Shown here: positions 15,818-24,436 of the stretch, in pieces
Position numbering within the stretch: the stretch's first letter is position 1
Layout of the letters: each line of letters starts with the position of its first letter
NCBI GenBank assembly: GCA_019459285.1
Contig: JAIBEL010000014.1
Span: forward strand, 1 to 40,486
Source: Rhizobium sp.
GTDB taxonomy: Bacteria; Pseudomonadota; Gammaproteobacteria; Burkholderiales; Thiobacillaceae
Direction: 5' to 3'
DNA length: 40,486 nt
Translations under genes and position numbers: made by a program
Notes under the pieces: generated by a model
What the model was told of the DNA's origin: nothing
Seen by the model: the letters and a program-made list of their open reading frames with translations, nothing else
The model's database searches: none

Positions 15818-17191
15818 GTGGAATACCCCAAGGAAATCTTCAAGGCCTATGACATCCGCGGCATCGTCGGCACGACCTTCACACCGGAAATCGTCGAGGC
15901 AATCGGCCACGCCATCGGTTCCGAAGCGGTCGCGCGCAGCCAGACCGAAATCTGCATCGGGCGCGATGGTCGTCTGTCCGGCCCCGATCTCGCCGCAGCC
16001 CTGGCACGCGGCATCCGCAAGGCCGGCATCGGCGTCGTCGACCTCGGCATGGTCGCCACGCCGATGACCTATTTCGCTGCCTATCAACTGGGAACGAACA
16101 GCGCAGTGATGGTCACCGGCAGCCACAACCCGCCCGACTACAACGGCCTGAAAATGGTACTCGGCGGCGAGACGCTGTCGGGCGAGGCCATCCAGAAGCT
16201 GCGCGAGCGGCTGGTGAACAACGATCTCGCACACGGCGACGGCGGCTACCGCCAGCACGACATCGCCGGCGAATATCTCACACGCATCGTCTCCGACGTC
16301 AAGCTCGCACGCCCGATGAAGATCATCATCGACTGCGGCAACGGCGTGCCCGGCGCTTTTGCGCCCAAGCTCTACCGCGACATGGGCTGCCAGGTGGAGG
16401 AACTGTTCTGCGAGGTCGACGGCAACTTCCCCAACCACCACCCCGATCCTTCGCAGCCGAAGAACCTGCAGGACCTGATCGCCGCCCTGAAAACCAGCGA
16501 CGCCGAGATCGGGCTGGCCTTCGACGGCGACGGCGACCGCCTAGGCGTCGTCACCAAGGACGGCAGCATCATCTTCCCCGACCGCCAGCTGATGCTGTTC
16601 GCCGACGACGTGCTCAGCCGCAACCCGGGTGCCGAGATCATTTTCGACGTGAAGTCGACGCGCAACCTGTTCGGCTGGATCCGCGAACGCGGTGGCCGTC
16701 CGCTCCTGTGGAAGACCGGCCACAGCTTCATCAAGGCCAAGATGAAGGAAACCGGCGCGCTGCTGGCCGGCGAAATGTCCGGCCACGTGTTCTTCAAGGA
16801 GCGCTGGTTCGGCTTCGACGACGGGCTCTACGCCGGTGCGCGCCTGCTCGAATATTTGAGCAAGCAGGCCGACATCAATGCCACCCTGCACAGCCTGCCC
16901 GACACGGTGAACACGCCTGAACTCAACATCAAGATGGCCGAAGGCGAGCATTACACGCTGATGGATACGTTGCAGAAAACCGCGCGCTTCCCCGACGCCA
17001 AGGAAATCATCACGCTCGACGGTCTGCGCGTCGAGTACGCCGACGGCTTCGGCCTCGCGCGCCCGTCGAACACTACGCCGGTGATCGTGCTGCGTTTCGA
17101 GGCCGACAATGCCGCCGCGCTGGAAAAAATCCAGGCCGACTTCCGCCGCGTGATCCATCAATCCGCGCCCGGCCTCGCACTGCCGTTTTGA
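15818..17191 (+). CDS. Phosphomannomutase/phosphoglucomutase
   Basis: This 457-residue alpha-D-phosphohexomutase interconverts hexose 1- and 6-phosphates for surface polysaccharide precursors. It has the phosphoserine loop TGSHNP with S102, the metal site DGDGDR at 236-241, GEMSGHVFFKERW for sugar recognition, and the C-terminal phosphate-binding RPSNTTPVIVLRFEA. The start is GTG 15818 with AGGGAG about 7 bases upstream. A possible -10 box TAGAAT lies at 15784-15789, straddling the previous stop codon. The adjoining glycosyltransferase supports a role in lipopolysaccharide or exopolysaccharide synthesis. AlgC/ManB/CpsG are the related named enzymes. Confidence 0.92.
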   Translation: MEYPKEIFKAYDIRGIVGTTFTPEIVEAIGHAIGSEAVARSQTEICIGRDGRLSGPDLAAALARGIRKAGIGVVDLGMVATPMTYFAAYQLGTNSAVMVTGSHNPPDYNGLKMVLGGETLSGEAIQKLRERLVNNDLAHGDGGYRQHDIAGEYLTRIVSDVKLARPMKIIIDCGNGVPGAFAPKLYRDMGCQVEELFCEVDGNFPNHHPDPSQPKNLQDLIAALKTSDAEIGLAFDGDGDRLGVVTKDGSIIFPDRQLMLFADDVLSRNPGAEIIFDVKSTRNLFGWIRERGGRPLLWKTGHSFIKAKMKETGALLAGEMSGHVFFKERWFGFDDGLYAGARLLEYLSKQADINATLHSLPDTVNTPELNIKMAEGEHYTLMDTLQKTARFPDAKEIITLDGLRVEYADGFGLARPSNTTPVIVLRFEADNAAALEKIQADFRRVIHQSAPGLALPF

Positions 17192-17201
17192 GCGCCCGCT
17201 C

Positions 17202-18323
17202 TTGATCCGTCCGGGCGAATCGCTGCGCAGCCTGCATGTCATCGGCGGCAAGCACCTGGGCGGCGCAGAACGTTTCTTCATCCGGTTGGTGAACGCGCTG
17301 GCGCGCCATGGCCAGCCCGTTGCCGCGGTCACCGTGGCCGGTGGCGAAATCGCCCGCGCCATCGACCCTGCGGTACGCCACTATCACGCGCCGATGCTGG
17401 GCGTATGGGATGTGTACTCGCGCTGGAAAATCAATCGCGTCATCGCGGACTTCCAGCCCGACGTGGTGCAGACCTATATGGGACGCGCCACGCGCATCGT
17501 ACAGCTGCCTGCCAACCGGCTGCCGGTGCATCTGGCCAGGCTGGGCGGCTTTTACAACCTCAAGGGCTATCGCCATGCCCACGCCTGGGTCGGCAACACG
17601 CATGGCATTCACGACTACCTGACCGCACATGGCCTGCCTGCCGACCGCGTGCATTGCATCGGCAATTTCGTCGACACACCGGAACGCCTGTCGGCCGCTA
17701 CGCTCGATGCGCTGCGCCACCAGCTCGGGCTCGATGGCTGCCGCATCCTGCTCGGCCTCGGCCGGCTGCATCCCAACAAGGGCTGGAGCGATCTGCTGCA
17801 TGCGTTCGCCAGGCTGCCGGCCGAGGCCGACGACGGCATGCCGCTGCATCTGCTGATGGTGGGCGACGGACCGCTGCGCAAGGAACTGGAAGCCTTGTCG
17901 GGGCAACTCGGGATCGCTGCGCGCGTCCACTGGATCGGCTGGAAGAACGACCCGGCGCCGTATTACCAGCTGGCCGATGTGTTCGTCTGCGCGTCGGTGC
18001 ACGAACCGCTCGGCAACGTCATCCTGGAGGCCTGGGCGAACCGTGCCCTGATCGTCGCCACGCGCGCGCAAGGCCCGCTGGAACTGATGCAGGATGATGT
18101 CAACGGCTTGCTGGCCCCGCTGGCCGATGCGGCAGGGCTGGCCGACGTATTGCGCACCGCACTGGCGCTCGATGCCGGCCACAAGGCCCGGCTGATCGAG
18201 GCGGGTCAGGCCGAAGTGACGCGCCATTATTCCGAAGCGGCGATCCTGTCAGACTACACCGCACTCTATGCCGGCCTGGCGGATCAGTCGACCGGAAGCG
18301 GTGCGGGCCGGTGCAGCAGGTAG
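17202..18323 (+). CDS. GT4-type glycosyltransferase
   Basis: The 373-residue protein has a GT-B fold. Near the N-terminus is GGKHLGGAERFFIRLVNAL. Mid-protein are the interdomain and donor-domain signatures LLGLGRLHPNKGWSDLL and LHLLMVGDGPLRKELEAL. The nucleotide-sugar-binding E-x7-E motif is EPLGNVILE. It probably adds a sugar to lipopolysaccharide core or another surface glycan, using sugar phosphates made via the neighbouring mutase. It starts at TTG 17202, 10 bp after the mutase gene. Its 3' end overlaps the oppositely oriented GGDEF-EAL gene by 40 bp. Confidence 0.88.
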   Translation: MIRPGESLRSLHVIGGKHLGGAERFFIRLVNALARHGQPVAAVTVAGGEIARAIDPAVRHYHAPMLGVWDVYSRWKINRVIADFQPDVVQTYMGRATRIVQLPANRLPVHLARLGGFYNLKGYRHAHAWVGNTHGIHDYLTAHGLPADRVHCIGNFVDTPERLSAATLDALRHQLGLDGCRILLGLGRLHPNKGWSDLLHAFARLPAEADDGMPLHLLMVGDGPLRKELEALSGQLGIAARVHWIGWKNDPAPYYQLADVFVCASVHEPLGNVILEAWANRALIVATRAQGPLELMQDDVNGLLAPLADAAGLADVLRTALALDAGHKARLIEAGQAEVTRHYSEAAILSDYTALYAGLADQSTGSGAGRCSR

Positions 18324-20680
18324 CCCTGCACGAAATCCACGCCCATTTTTTTCAAACAGGCCAGCTCGGCTTCGGTCTCGACCTGCTCGGCAATGGTCTG
18401 CTTGCCCAGTTCATGCCCCAGCGTGTGCATGGCCTTGACGATGGCAAGCTTTTCGCGGTCGTGGTCCATGCCGCGCACGAAATCCCCATCGATCTTGAGA
18501 TAGGCCACCGGCAATCGCTTCAGGTAGCCGAACGACGACTGCCCTTTGCCGAAGTCGTCCAGCGCGAACTGGATGCCGCGCGACTTCAATGCCAGGATCA
18601 GCTTCTCGCACGAATCGAGGCTGTCGATGGCGGCGGTTTCGGTCACCTCGAAACTGATCCGCGCAGGGTCGAAGTGATACTGGCCGATTTCGTCGAGTAT
18701 GAATTCGGCCGTACCCGGATCGCTGAGACTGCGCCCTGACAGGTTGATCGCATAACTGGCCTCGTCTTCGGGATGCGTATCGAGGTAGGCGAAGAAATTG
18801 CGGATCACCCAGCGATCGAAGCTGGGCGCCAGCCCGTAGCGTTCGGCTGCCGGCAGGAATTCGCCCGGCGAGATGATCGCACCGTCCTCGTCGCGCAGGC
18901 GCAGCAGGATTTCATAATGCTGCGTCGCGACGTCCGGCGACAGGGCGACCTTCTGCTGGCGATACAGGACGAACCGGTGCGCCTCGAATGCCTTGGTGAT
19001 CGCACCCACCCACTGCATCTCGTCGTTGATCTTCTGCAAGGCCGGGTGGGTTTTTTCATAGACCTGGATCGCGTTGCCGCCCAGCGACTTGGCGTGGTAG
19101 CAGGCCGTGTCGGCCTGCGCCAGGATCTCGCCGATGTCGACCATGCCGCCATGCAATTCGGTCACGCCGAAGCTCACCCCGAGGCGAAACACTTTGTCGT
19201 CCCATTCGAAACGGAAGCGGCCGATTTCGTCGCGCAACCCCTGTATGTGATCCATCGCTGCGGGCAACGCGGTGTCGACGAACAGCAGGCCGAATTCATC
19301 GCCTCCCAGTCGTGCCAGATAATGATTCCTGCCTTCCGCACGCTGCGCCATGATGGCCGTCAGGCGTTGCAGCAAGGCGTCGCCCGCACGATGGCCGCAG
19401 GTATCGTTGACCAGCTTGAATCGATCAAGGTCGATGTAGCAGAAAATGCCATGCCGTGCCTCCTGCTGCACGCTCTGCAAGGCCTCAGTCAGCTTGTCCT
19501 CCATCATGCGGCGATTCCACAGACCGGTGAGCGGATCGCGCTCGGCCTGCCAGGCCAGCCGCTGCATCAGACTGCGGCGTTCGCTCTCGTCCTGGAACAC
19601 CAGCACGCCGCCCTGCACCTTGCCGTTGCTGGAACGGATCGGCGCGGCGGTATCGCTGATCGCAATCCTTGCGCCATCCTGGCGGCGTATGACCGTATGG
19701 TTGCCCAGCTCGACCACCGTATTGCGCCGCAGCGCCTGTTCGAGCGGATTCGTCACGAGCGCCCCACTCTGTTCATTGGCCAGCGGCAGCACCTCGGATA
19801 TCGGCCGCCCCCGCGCATCGGTGCTGCTGAAACCGGTCAGCGCTTCCGCCCTGGGATTGAGGAACTCGATCCGCCCTTCCGCATCGGTGACGACCACGGC
19901 ATCCGCAATGGATTCGATCGTCACGCGCAGGCGTTCCTTCTCGACCAGCAGGTCGTCATGCTCGCGCCCCAGCGCAGCGATCAGACGGCTGACATGATCA
20001 GCCATGCGATTGAACATCAGCTGGGTATCGCGCACCTCGGGCGGCGAACCATATACCAGACTGGCGCGCGCGTTGAAATCGCCATTCTCGATCGCCCGCG
20101 CCGCCGTGCGCAGGGCATACAGACCGCGCAGATTGATCTGCAGCAGCCAGCGCAGCAACAGCATGACGCCGATCAGGCTGCCGGCCGCCAGCACAGTGAA
20201 GCGTACCGCCAGGACCCACAAGCCCTGGATGGTCGGCGCGTCATCCAGTGCAACCGAAACCGTACCGTAGGATGCGCCGCCGACGACGAGATCGGATTGC
20301 GCCCGGGGCGCACGGATGTCCACCAGCGCGGCGAACCAGGCCGGATAAGAAGGCAGCCCGGACGACGTGCCCGCCTCGAACGCGACCTGGCGGGTAGCGA
20401 AGCGCACATTCAGGGTATGGAAACGATCCACGCGCGCATGGATCGCCTGCTCGATCGCAGGGTAATCGCGCAACAACGCCTGATCCTGGATCGCCGTCAT
20501 GATCGCACCCAGTTCGCGCTCTGCGCCCGCCTCGAGATGCTGCTGGGCACGCTCGATAAGCGGCAGGCCCAGCACGACCAGCGCCACCAGATACATGACG
20601 AGCACCAACACGAACACCGTGCCCAGGATGCGCACATGCAGGCTGTAATGCGTGTTGCGCACCGACTGCGGATCACTCAT
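18284..20680 (-). CDS. Membrane HAMP-PAS-GGDEF-EAL (EIL variant) protein
   Basis: This 798-residue protein has a first membrane helix at about residues 18-43, a periplasmic domain of some 110 residues and a second helix near 155-180. A HAMP linker, a PAS domain (about 250-370) and GGDEF at 459-463 follow. In the C-terminal phosphodiesterase domain the EAL triplet is E590-I-L in EILLR. The catalytic glutamate is kept, and so are DDFGKGQSS, KIDGDF and EQVETE, so hydrolase activity is still possible. Its start codon overlaps the end of the binding-protein gene by 8 bp, a sign of coupled translation and shared function. It converges with the glycosyltransferase gene. Confidence 0.9.
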   Translation of the reverse strand: MSDPQSVRNTHYSLHVRILGTVFVLVLVMYLVALVVLGLPLIERAQQHLEAGAERELGAIMTAIQDQALLRDYPAIEQAIHARVDRFHTLNVRFATRQVAFEAGTSSGLPSYPAWFAALVDIRAPRAQSDLVVGGASYGTVSVALDDAPTIQGLWVLAVRFTVLAAGSLIGVMLLLRWLLQINLRGLYALRTAARAIENGDFNARASLVYGSPPEVRDTQLMFNRMADHVSRLIAALGREHDDLLVEKERLRVTIESIADAVVVTDAEGRIEFLNPRAEALTGFSSTDARGRPISEVLPLANEQSGALVTNPLEQALRRNTVVELGNHTVIRRQDGARIAISDTAAPIRSSNGKVQGGVLVFQDESERRSLMQRLAWQAERDPLTGLWNRRMMEDKLTEALQSVQQEARHGIFCYIDLDRFKLVNDTCGHRAGDALLQRLTAIMAQRAEGRNHYLARLGGDEFGLLFVDTALPAAMDHIQGLRDEIGRFRFEWDDKVFRLGVSFGVTELHGGMVDIGEILAQADTACYHAKSLGGNAIQVYEKTHPALQKINDEMQWVGAITKAFEAHRFVLYRQQKVALSPDVATQHYEILLRLRDEDGAIISPGEFLPAAERYGLAPSFDRWVIRNFFAYLDTHPEDEASYAINLSGRSLSDPGTAEFILDEIGQYHFDPARISFEVTETAAIDSLDSCEKLILALKSRGIQFALDDFGKGQSSFGYLKRLPVAYLKIDGDFVRGMDHDREKLAIVKAMHTLGHELGKQTIAEQVETEAELACLKKMGVDFVQGYLLHRPAPLPVD

Positions 20681-21509
20681 TCAGCGGTACCCGCGTATGC
20701 TGGAAAAACGCACGGTAATCGGCATAATCACGATCGTTCGCCGCGACAAATCCCCGTACCTCAGACAGGCCGAGCGACCGGGCCGACTGTTGCAACACGT
20801 GCAGCCCCGCCGGGTCGCCCGCCATGTTGATGAAAGCCTGCCTGACCTTTTCGCCGTCCGCCGTGCTGATCCGCGGCGACGCCATCACGGCAAGGTCGAA
20901 ATAGGGTTTCGATTCGGCCAGCACCCGATATTTCAACTGGCGACGCCGGGCGAAATCGGCCATGACCTGATCGCTGACTCCGGCGGCGGCAACCTGGCCC
21001 GATTCCAGCTGCCCCATCGCCGCTTCCTGATTGCCGGAAAAGAGCGGCGTGACATTGACTTCTGCGCGCAGCAGCGCGTCCATCGGCAGATAGTAGCCGG
21101 TGAAGCCATAGGGGTTCGCGAACACTACCGGCTTGCCGGCCAGTTCGGACAGCGTTGCGACCGGCGAGTTGTCGAGCACCACCACCTGTCCACGGATGCC
21201 CTGCGTGTCTTGCCGGGCCAGCACACGCCAGCCAATCTTGCTTCGCTTCGGCGTGAACAAGTGGTTGGTGTAGGCGAAATCCAGCTTCCCCGCGACCACG
21301 CGGTCGGTGGTTTCATTCGCGGTGCGCCCGATGTGCAGTTCCAGCGGCACGCCCGAACGCGTTGAGACGTACGCCAGGATGGGGTTCCAGTACGCCGCGG
21401 TCGCCTGCAGGCTCCGCTGGTTGAGCACGCCAAAAGCATAGGGTGCTGGCGGCGCAGCCTGGCATGCCGTGCCCAGCAGCAAGGCCAGGCACATCCCTGT
21501 TCTCCTCAT
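20673..21509 (-). CDS. PhnD-like periplasmic substrate-binding protein
   Basis: This 278-residue precursor has a signal peptide ending at about AACQAAP (LLLGTACQAA). It then matches the phosphate/phosphonate-type (PhnD) binding fold: YAFGVLNQRSLQATAAYWNPILAYVS, then GKLDFAYTNHLFT and GYYLPMDALL, then a hinge segment with ALL...GNQEAAMGQLESGQVAAAGVSDQ. The GTACQ segment could also be read as a lipobox. ATG 21509 is preferred because GGGAG precedes it by 5 bases; ATG 21521 is in frame upstream. No ABC permease or ATPase is nearby. The overlapping GGDEF-EAL gene suggests ligand sensing rather than uptake. Confidence 0.87.
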   Translation of the reverse strand: MRRTGMCLALLLGTACQAAPPAPYAFGVLNQRSLQATAAYWNPILAYVSTRSGVPLELHIGRTANETTDRVVAGKLDFAYTNHLFTPKRSKIGWRVLARQDTQGIRGQVVVLDNSPVATLSELAGKPVVFANPYGFTGYYLPMDALLRAEVNVTPLFSGNQEAAMGQLESGQVAAAGVSDQVMADFARRRQLKYRVLAESKPYFDLAVMASPRISTADGEKVRQAFINMAGDPAGLHVLQQSARSLGLSEVRGFVAANDRDYADYRAFFQHTRVPLNE

Positions 21510-21542
21510 GTTGTCTCCCATGATTTATTATTCGAACGGCAA

Positions 21543-21586
21543 TTGTTATTGTGTGGCGAGCGCAGCTTCGAGCCGGGCAATAACAA
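21543..21586. other. Inverted repeat between binding-protein and corA genes
   Basis: TTGTTATTG at 21543-21551 is perfectly complementary to CAATAACAA at 21578-21586, enclosing a 26-base loop with a weak GGC/GCC inner pair. It lies just upstream of the PhnD-like gene on the minus strand. It could be an operator, an mRNA structure, or a remnant of a small mobile repeat. No T tract follows. Confidence 0.5.
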
Positions 21587-21671
21587 AACGGGGGCGAGAT
21601 GCATGGCCCCCCACAATGACGGACAAAGCCTGCCGATCTTGAATCCGCGTGCCATCCACCTGGACACGCCC

Positions 21672-21700
21672 TAGAATCACGACTGTCCCCCGCTGCTGGA
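21672..21700 (+). promoter_or_regulatory. Probable corA -10 box and Shine-Dalgarno
   Basis: TAGAAT at 21672-21677 fits a -10 element and would start a message at about 21684. The GGAG at 21697-21700 lies 7 bases before ATC 21708. No good -35 is visible. The 21 bases from CCCTAGAATC closely resemble the tRNA-Gly promoter region (18 of 21 identical). Confidence 0.45.
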
Positions 21701-21707
21701 GTTCACC

Positions 21708-22667
21708 ATCAACTGCCTGCTCTTCGCCGATTCCAAAGCCCAGCCCATCGCATTCGACGACATCAGCAACCACGTCGGACAGCCGGATCGATTCATCTGG
21801 ATCGAACTGAAATCGCCGGACAGCCAGACCATCACCCGTCTTGGCCAGGAACTCGGCCTGCATGCGCTGGCGCTGGAGGACGCGATTTCCACGCACCAGC
21901 GCCCCAAGCTGGAAGAGTACGACGGGCATATTTTCATCGCGGTGCGCACGGCCCAGCTATGGGAAGCACGTCTGGAACTCGGAGAAACGCATTTGTTCGT
22001 GGGCAGGAATTATGTCGTCGCCATCCGCCACGACAGCGGCGGCGGCTACCAGCGCGTGAGCGACCGTCTGCAGCGCCTTCCCAACGGGCTCAAGGCGGCC
22101 ACGCCTTACGCGCTGTATCTGGTGCTCGATCTCATCGTCGACCAGTTCAGGCCGGTCATCGAAGGCATGCAGGAACGCTTCCATTCGCTGGAAAGCCAGT
22201 TGATGGGCGGTGTCGAGTCGGGGCGCGACATGCTGGAACAGCTGTACGAGATGAAACGTGACCTCACCGCGCTACGCGACGCCACCGAGCCGATGCAGGA
22301 AATCTCGCAGAACCTCGTTCGCCTGCATCCGGAGTTGTCCACCAAGGAACTCAAGGCGTATTACCGCGATATCCATGACCACGCGGTGCGGGTATCGGCC
22401 GCCATCGATCGCCTGCGCGCCTCGACGTCCGACGCCATGCAGTTTCACCTCGCCTCGCTGTCGGTAAAGCAGAACGAGTCGGTGCAGAAACTGGCCGGCT
22501 GGGGCGCGCTGCTCGCCTTGCCCACGGTGGTGTTCAGTCTCTACGGCATGAACTTCGTCAACATGCCCGAATTGAAATGGCCATGGGCCTATCCGGCCCT
22601 GCTGGCGCTGACCGGTGCGGCCGTCCTCGTGCTGTATCGACGGCTCAAGCAGCGCGGCTGGATCTAG
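21708..22667 (+). CDS. corA: CorA-type magnesium/cobalt transporter, non-canonical start
   Basis: The full-length CorA frame is open from 21675. It carries the cytoplasmic funnel (FIWIELKSPDSQTITRLGQELGLHALALEDA, then HQRPKLEEYDGHIFIAVRT), the long stalk helix, and two C-terminal membrane helices with the selectivity motif YGMNF (GMN at 280-282). Between the in-frame TAG at 21672 and the CorA homology there is no ATG, GTG or TTG. An ATC at 21708 is ideally placed behind GGAG; CTG codons at 21693 and 21696 are alternatives. The first ATG, at 21942, would remove about 78 residues of conserved domain. Either initiation is unusual (AUC) or a start codon was lost by mutation or sequence error. Confidence 0.85.
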   Translation: MNCLLFADSKAQPIAFDDISNHVGQPDRFIWIELKSPDSQTITRLGQELGLHALALEDAISTHQRPKLEEYDGHIFIAVRTAQLWEARLELGETHLFVGRNYVVAIRHDSGGGYQRVSDRLQRLPNGLKAATPYALYLVLDLIVDQFRPVIEGMQERFHSLESQLMGGVESGRDMLEQLYEMKRDLTALRDATEPMQEISQNLVRLHPELSTKELKAYYRDIHDHAVRVSAAIDRLRASTSDAMQFHLASLSVKQNESVQKLAGWGALLALPTVVFSLYGMNFVNMPELKWPWAYPALLALTGAAVLVLYRRLKQRGWI

Positions 22668-22684
22668 GGCACTACACCGGCGTC

Positions 22685-23875
22685 TTACTTCCACTCGGCA
22701 TGCGCATAACGAACGCGCGTGCCGGCCTGTTCATCCTGTTCCAGCCAGACTACGTGCAGCCCGCCTGCGGCATCCAGCGCGGCGGCCGGATCGGACTGCA
22801 CGCCAGGTCCGGCGGCACCCGGGACCGCCACATTGTCGCCGAATGCCGTACCGTCCCAGTCGGCCATCCACACGTCCTGGGTGCCGTCGCGCGCATCGTC
22901 CCATAACGCCAGCAATCGCCCGTCGGCACCGCCGACGATCTGCGCATGCCATTGCGCCATGTTGTCGCCAAAGCTGTCCTGCACCTTGACGTTGGGGCCG
23001 AAGCGGCGCGTGCCTGGGTCAAATGCCGCATAGACGTCGTAGCCGGACAGGAAGTCGCGCTTGTCGAGCCAGACCGCGACGATGCCCTGCGCCCCCCAGG
23101 CCGTCAGCGTCGGCCGCATCGCGCCCGTGCCCGCGCCCAGTCCCAGGGAGCGGCCCAGCCCGCCGCCCTTCGGCAGATCGCTCAGGCGAAACGGCGGCGA
23201 AAAGCTGTGGCCATCGCTGCTGTGGCTGGTCAGCGGCACGGTGTGATGATCGCGGCGATCCTCCCACGCCACGGTCACGCTGCCGTCGCCCGCCACGGCC
23301 AGCGCGGGCCAGCCCTGCTCGTCGGTCGGCAGGGCTGCTTCGACCGGCTGCGCAGGTTCCGCCCGCAGCGTGCCGGCCGTCACGTCCAGCCGGGACACGA
23401 CGATGCGCCGGAACCGCCCGGCCTGTTCGGCCCAGGCCGCGTACAGCGTGCCAGCTCCCGCCGCCAGCGTGACCTGGCCCGCTTCGGCGGTCGACAAGTT
23501 CAATGCCGCACCGCCGGGCAGCAGCCGTGCATGGACCTTGCCCGCCTCTTCCCAGGCCGCCACGAAGCGCCCGCCGTCCAATGCGACCACGACCGGCTCG
23601 TAACATTCGGTCTGGCTCAGTCGGATTTCCGGCTGGAAACCTGCTGCAGTCGCCGGTTTCATCGCCAGATAGCACTGCGGGTTGCCACTGCGGTTGTCTT
23701 CCCACACCACGCCGACGGTCGTGCCCGATACCGCCACGTTGTGGCGGTTGGCCGATTCCATATGGGGGTAGATCTTCGCGCCGCGCACCGAGTTGACGGT
23801 CAGCGGCTCGCTCCACTGCCAGGCTGCATGCGCGCTGCCCGCCAGGATGGCCAGCAGCAGGAGCGCCGACCTCAC
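22685..23875 (-). CDS. Exported beta-propeller, sialidase-like repeats
   Basis: This 396-residue precursor has a signal peptide (LLLLAILAGSAHA, cleavage near residue 17). The mature part repeats a strand motif about seven times: VVWEDNRSG, AAWEEAGK, AAWAEQAG, VAWEDRRD, AVWLDKRD, ALWDDARD and VVWLEQDE. Each repeat has a W followed by acidic residues, like the Asp-box blades of sialidase-type propellers. I see no catalytic sialidase set, so binding or scaffolding is more likely. Its ATG overlaps the thioredoxin-like gene stop (4-bp ATGA overlap), so the two exported proteins are cotranslated and probably work together. Confidence 0.75.
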   Translation of the reverse strand: MRSALLLLAILAGSAHAAWQWSEPLTVNSVRGAKIYPHMESANRHNVAVSGTTVGVVWEDNRSGNPQCYLAMKPATAAGFQPEIRLSQTECYEPVVVALDGGRFVAAWEEAGKVHARLLPGGAALNLSTAEAGQVTLAAGAGTLYAAWAEQAGRFRRIVVSRLDVTAGTLRAEPAQPVEAALPTDEQGWPALAVAGDGSVTVAWEDRRDHHTVPLTSHSSDGHSFSPPFRLSDLPKGGGLGRSLGLGAGTGAMRPTLTAWGAQGIVAVWLDKRDFLSGYDVYAAFDPGTRRFGPNVKVQDSFGDNMAQWHAQIVGGADGRLLALWDDARDGTQDVWMADWDGTAFGDNVAVPGAAGPGVQSDPAAALDAAGGLHVVWLEQDEQAGTRVRYAHAEWK

Positions 23876-24363
23876 GACTTGCCGTCCAGGAACTGCAGCA
23901 GGGTCTTCTGCTTGTAATAGCCGCCGCGCACGTAGCGGTCGAAATCGCGGAAATCCTGCACGGTCTTGAAACCCGGGACCTGCATGATCTTGTCGCCTTG
24001 CGGCGTCATGTAGACGAACAGCGGCGTGGCAAACGCCTGCAGGCGCGCGCCCAGTTCAGCCTCGGTGATGCGCTCGCCGGAGGGCAGCGTCAGCCGCTTG
24101 CCCGATTCGGCGTCGACATACACCAACTCATAGTTGTCGCTGTAGAGCTTTTTCAGCGCCGCGTCGGAAAAGGTCGTCTTGTTGGTGTGCTCGCACCAGG
24201 CGCAGCCATAGCGCCCGAAATAGAGGAATATCGGCTTGCCGCTCGTGTGCGCCGCCTTCAGGCCGGCATCGAAGCCGACGAACGGGTAACCCGGGGGCGG
24301 GTCGGCCAGTACCGCAGTCGCCCACAAACAGCCTGCCGCCAACACCATCCTGCTCAGCTTCAT
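23872..24363 (-). CDS. Exported thioredoxin-fold protein (SoxW/DsbD-gamma-like)
   Basis: The 163-residue precursor has a signal peptide ending at about VLA-DPP (residue 20). The redox site is C54-A-W-C57 in a GRYGCAWCEHT segment. A cis-proline loop (ATPLFVYM) and the ending GGYYKQKTLLQFL resemble the periplasmic thioredoxin family that includes SoxW. ATG 24363 follows GGAG at the right distance. It is the first gene of a two-gene operon with the beta-propeller. A role in keeping periplasmic thiols or sulfur carriers reduced is plausible, but no sox genes are in the window. Confidence 0.85.
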   Translation of the reverse strand: MKLSRMVLAAGCLWATAVLADPPPGYPFVGFDAGLKAAHTSGKPIFLYFGRYGCAWCEHTNKTTFSDAALKKLYSDNYELVYVDAESGKRLTLPSGERITEAELGARLQAFATPLFVYMTPQGDKIMQVPGFKTVQDFRDFDRYVRGGYYKQKTLLQFLDGKS

Positions 24364-24436
24364 CCCGGTCTCCTTTATCTTCATCCCCTGCATTCTGATA
24401 AATTCGGGGACTTGCGCAACCCTCTTTTATGACCAC

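Noticed and set aside
18911..18913. EIL in place of EAL as proof of an inactive phosphodiesterase
   Set aside because: The catalytic glutamate and the other motifs are intact, and the middle residue varies in active enzymes.
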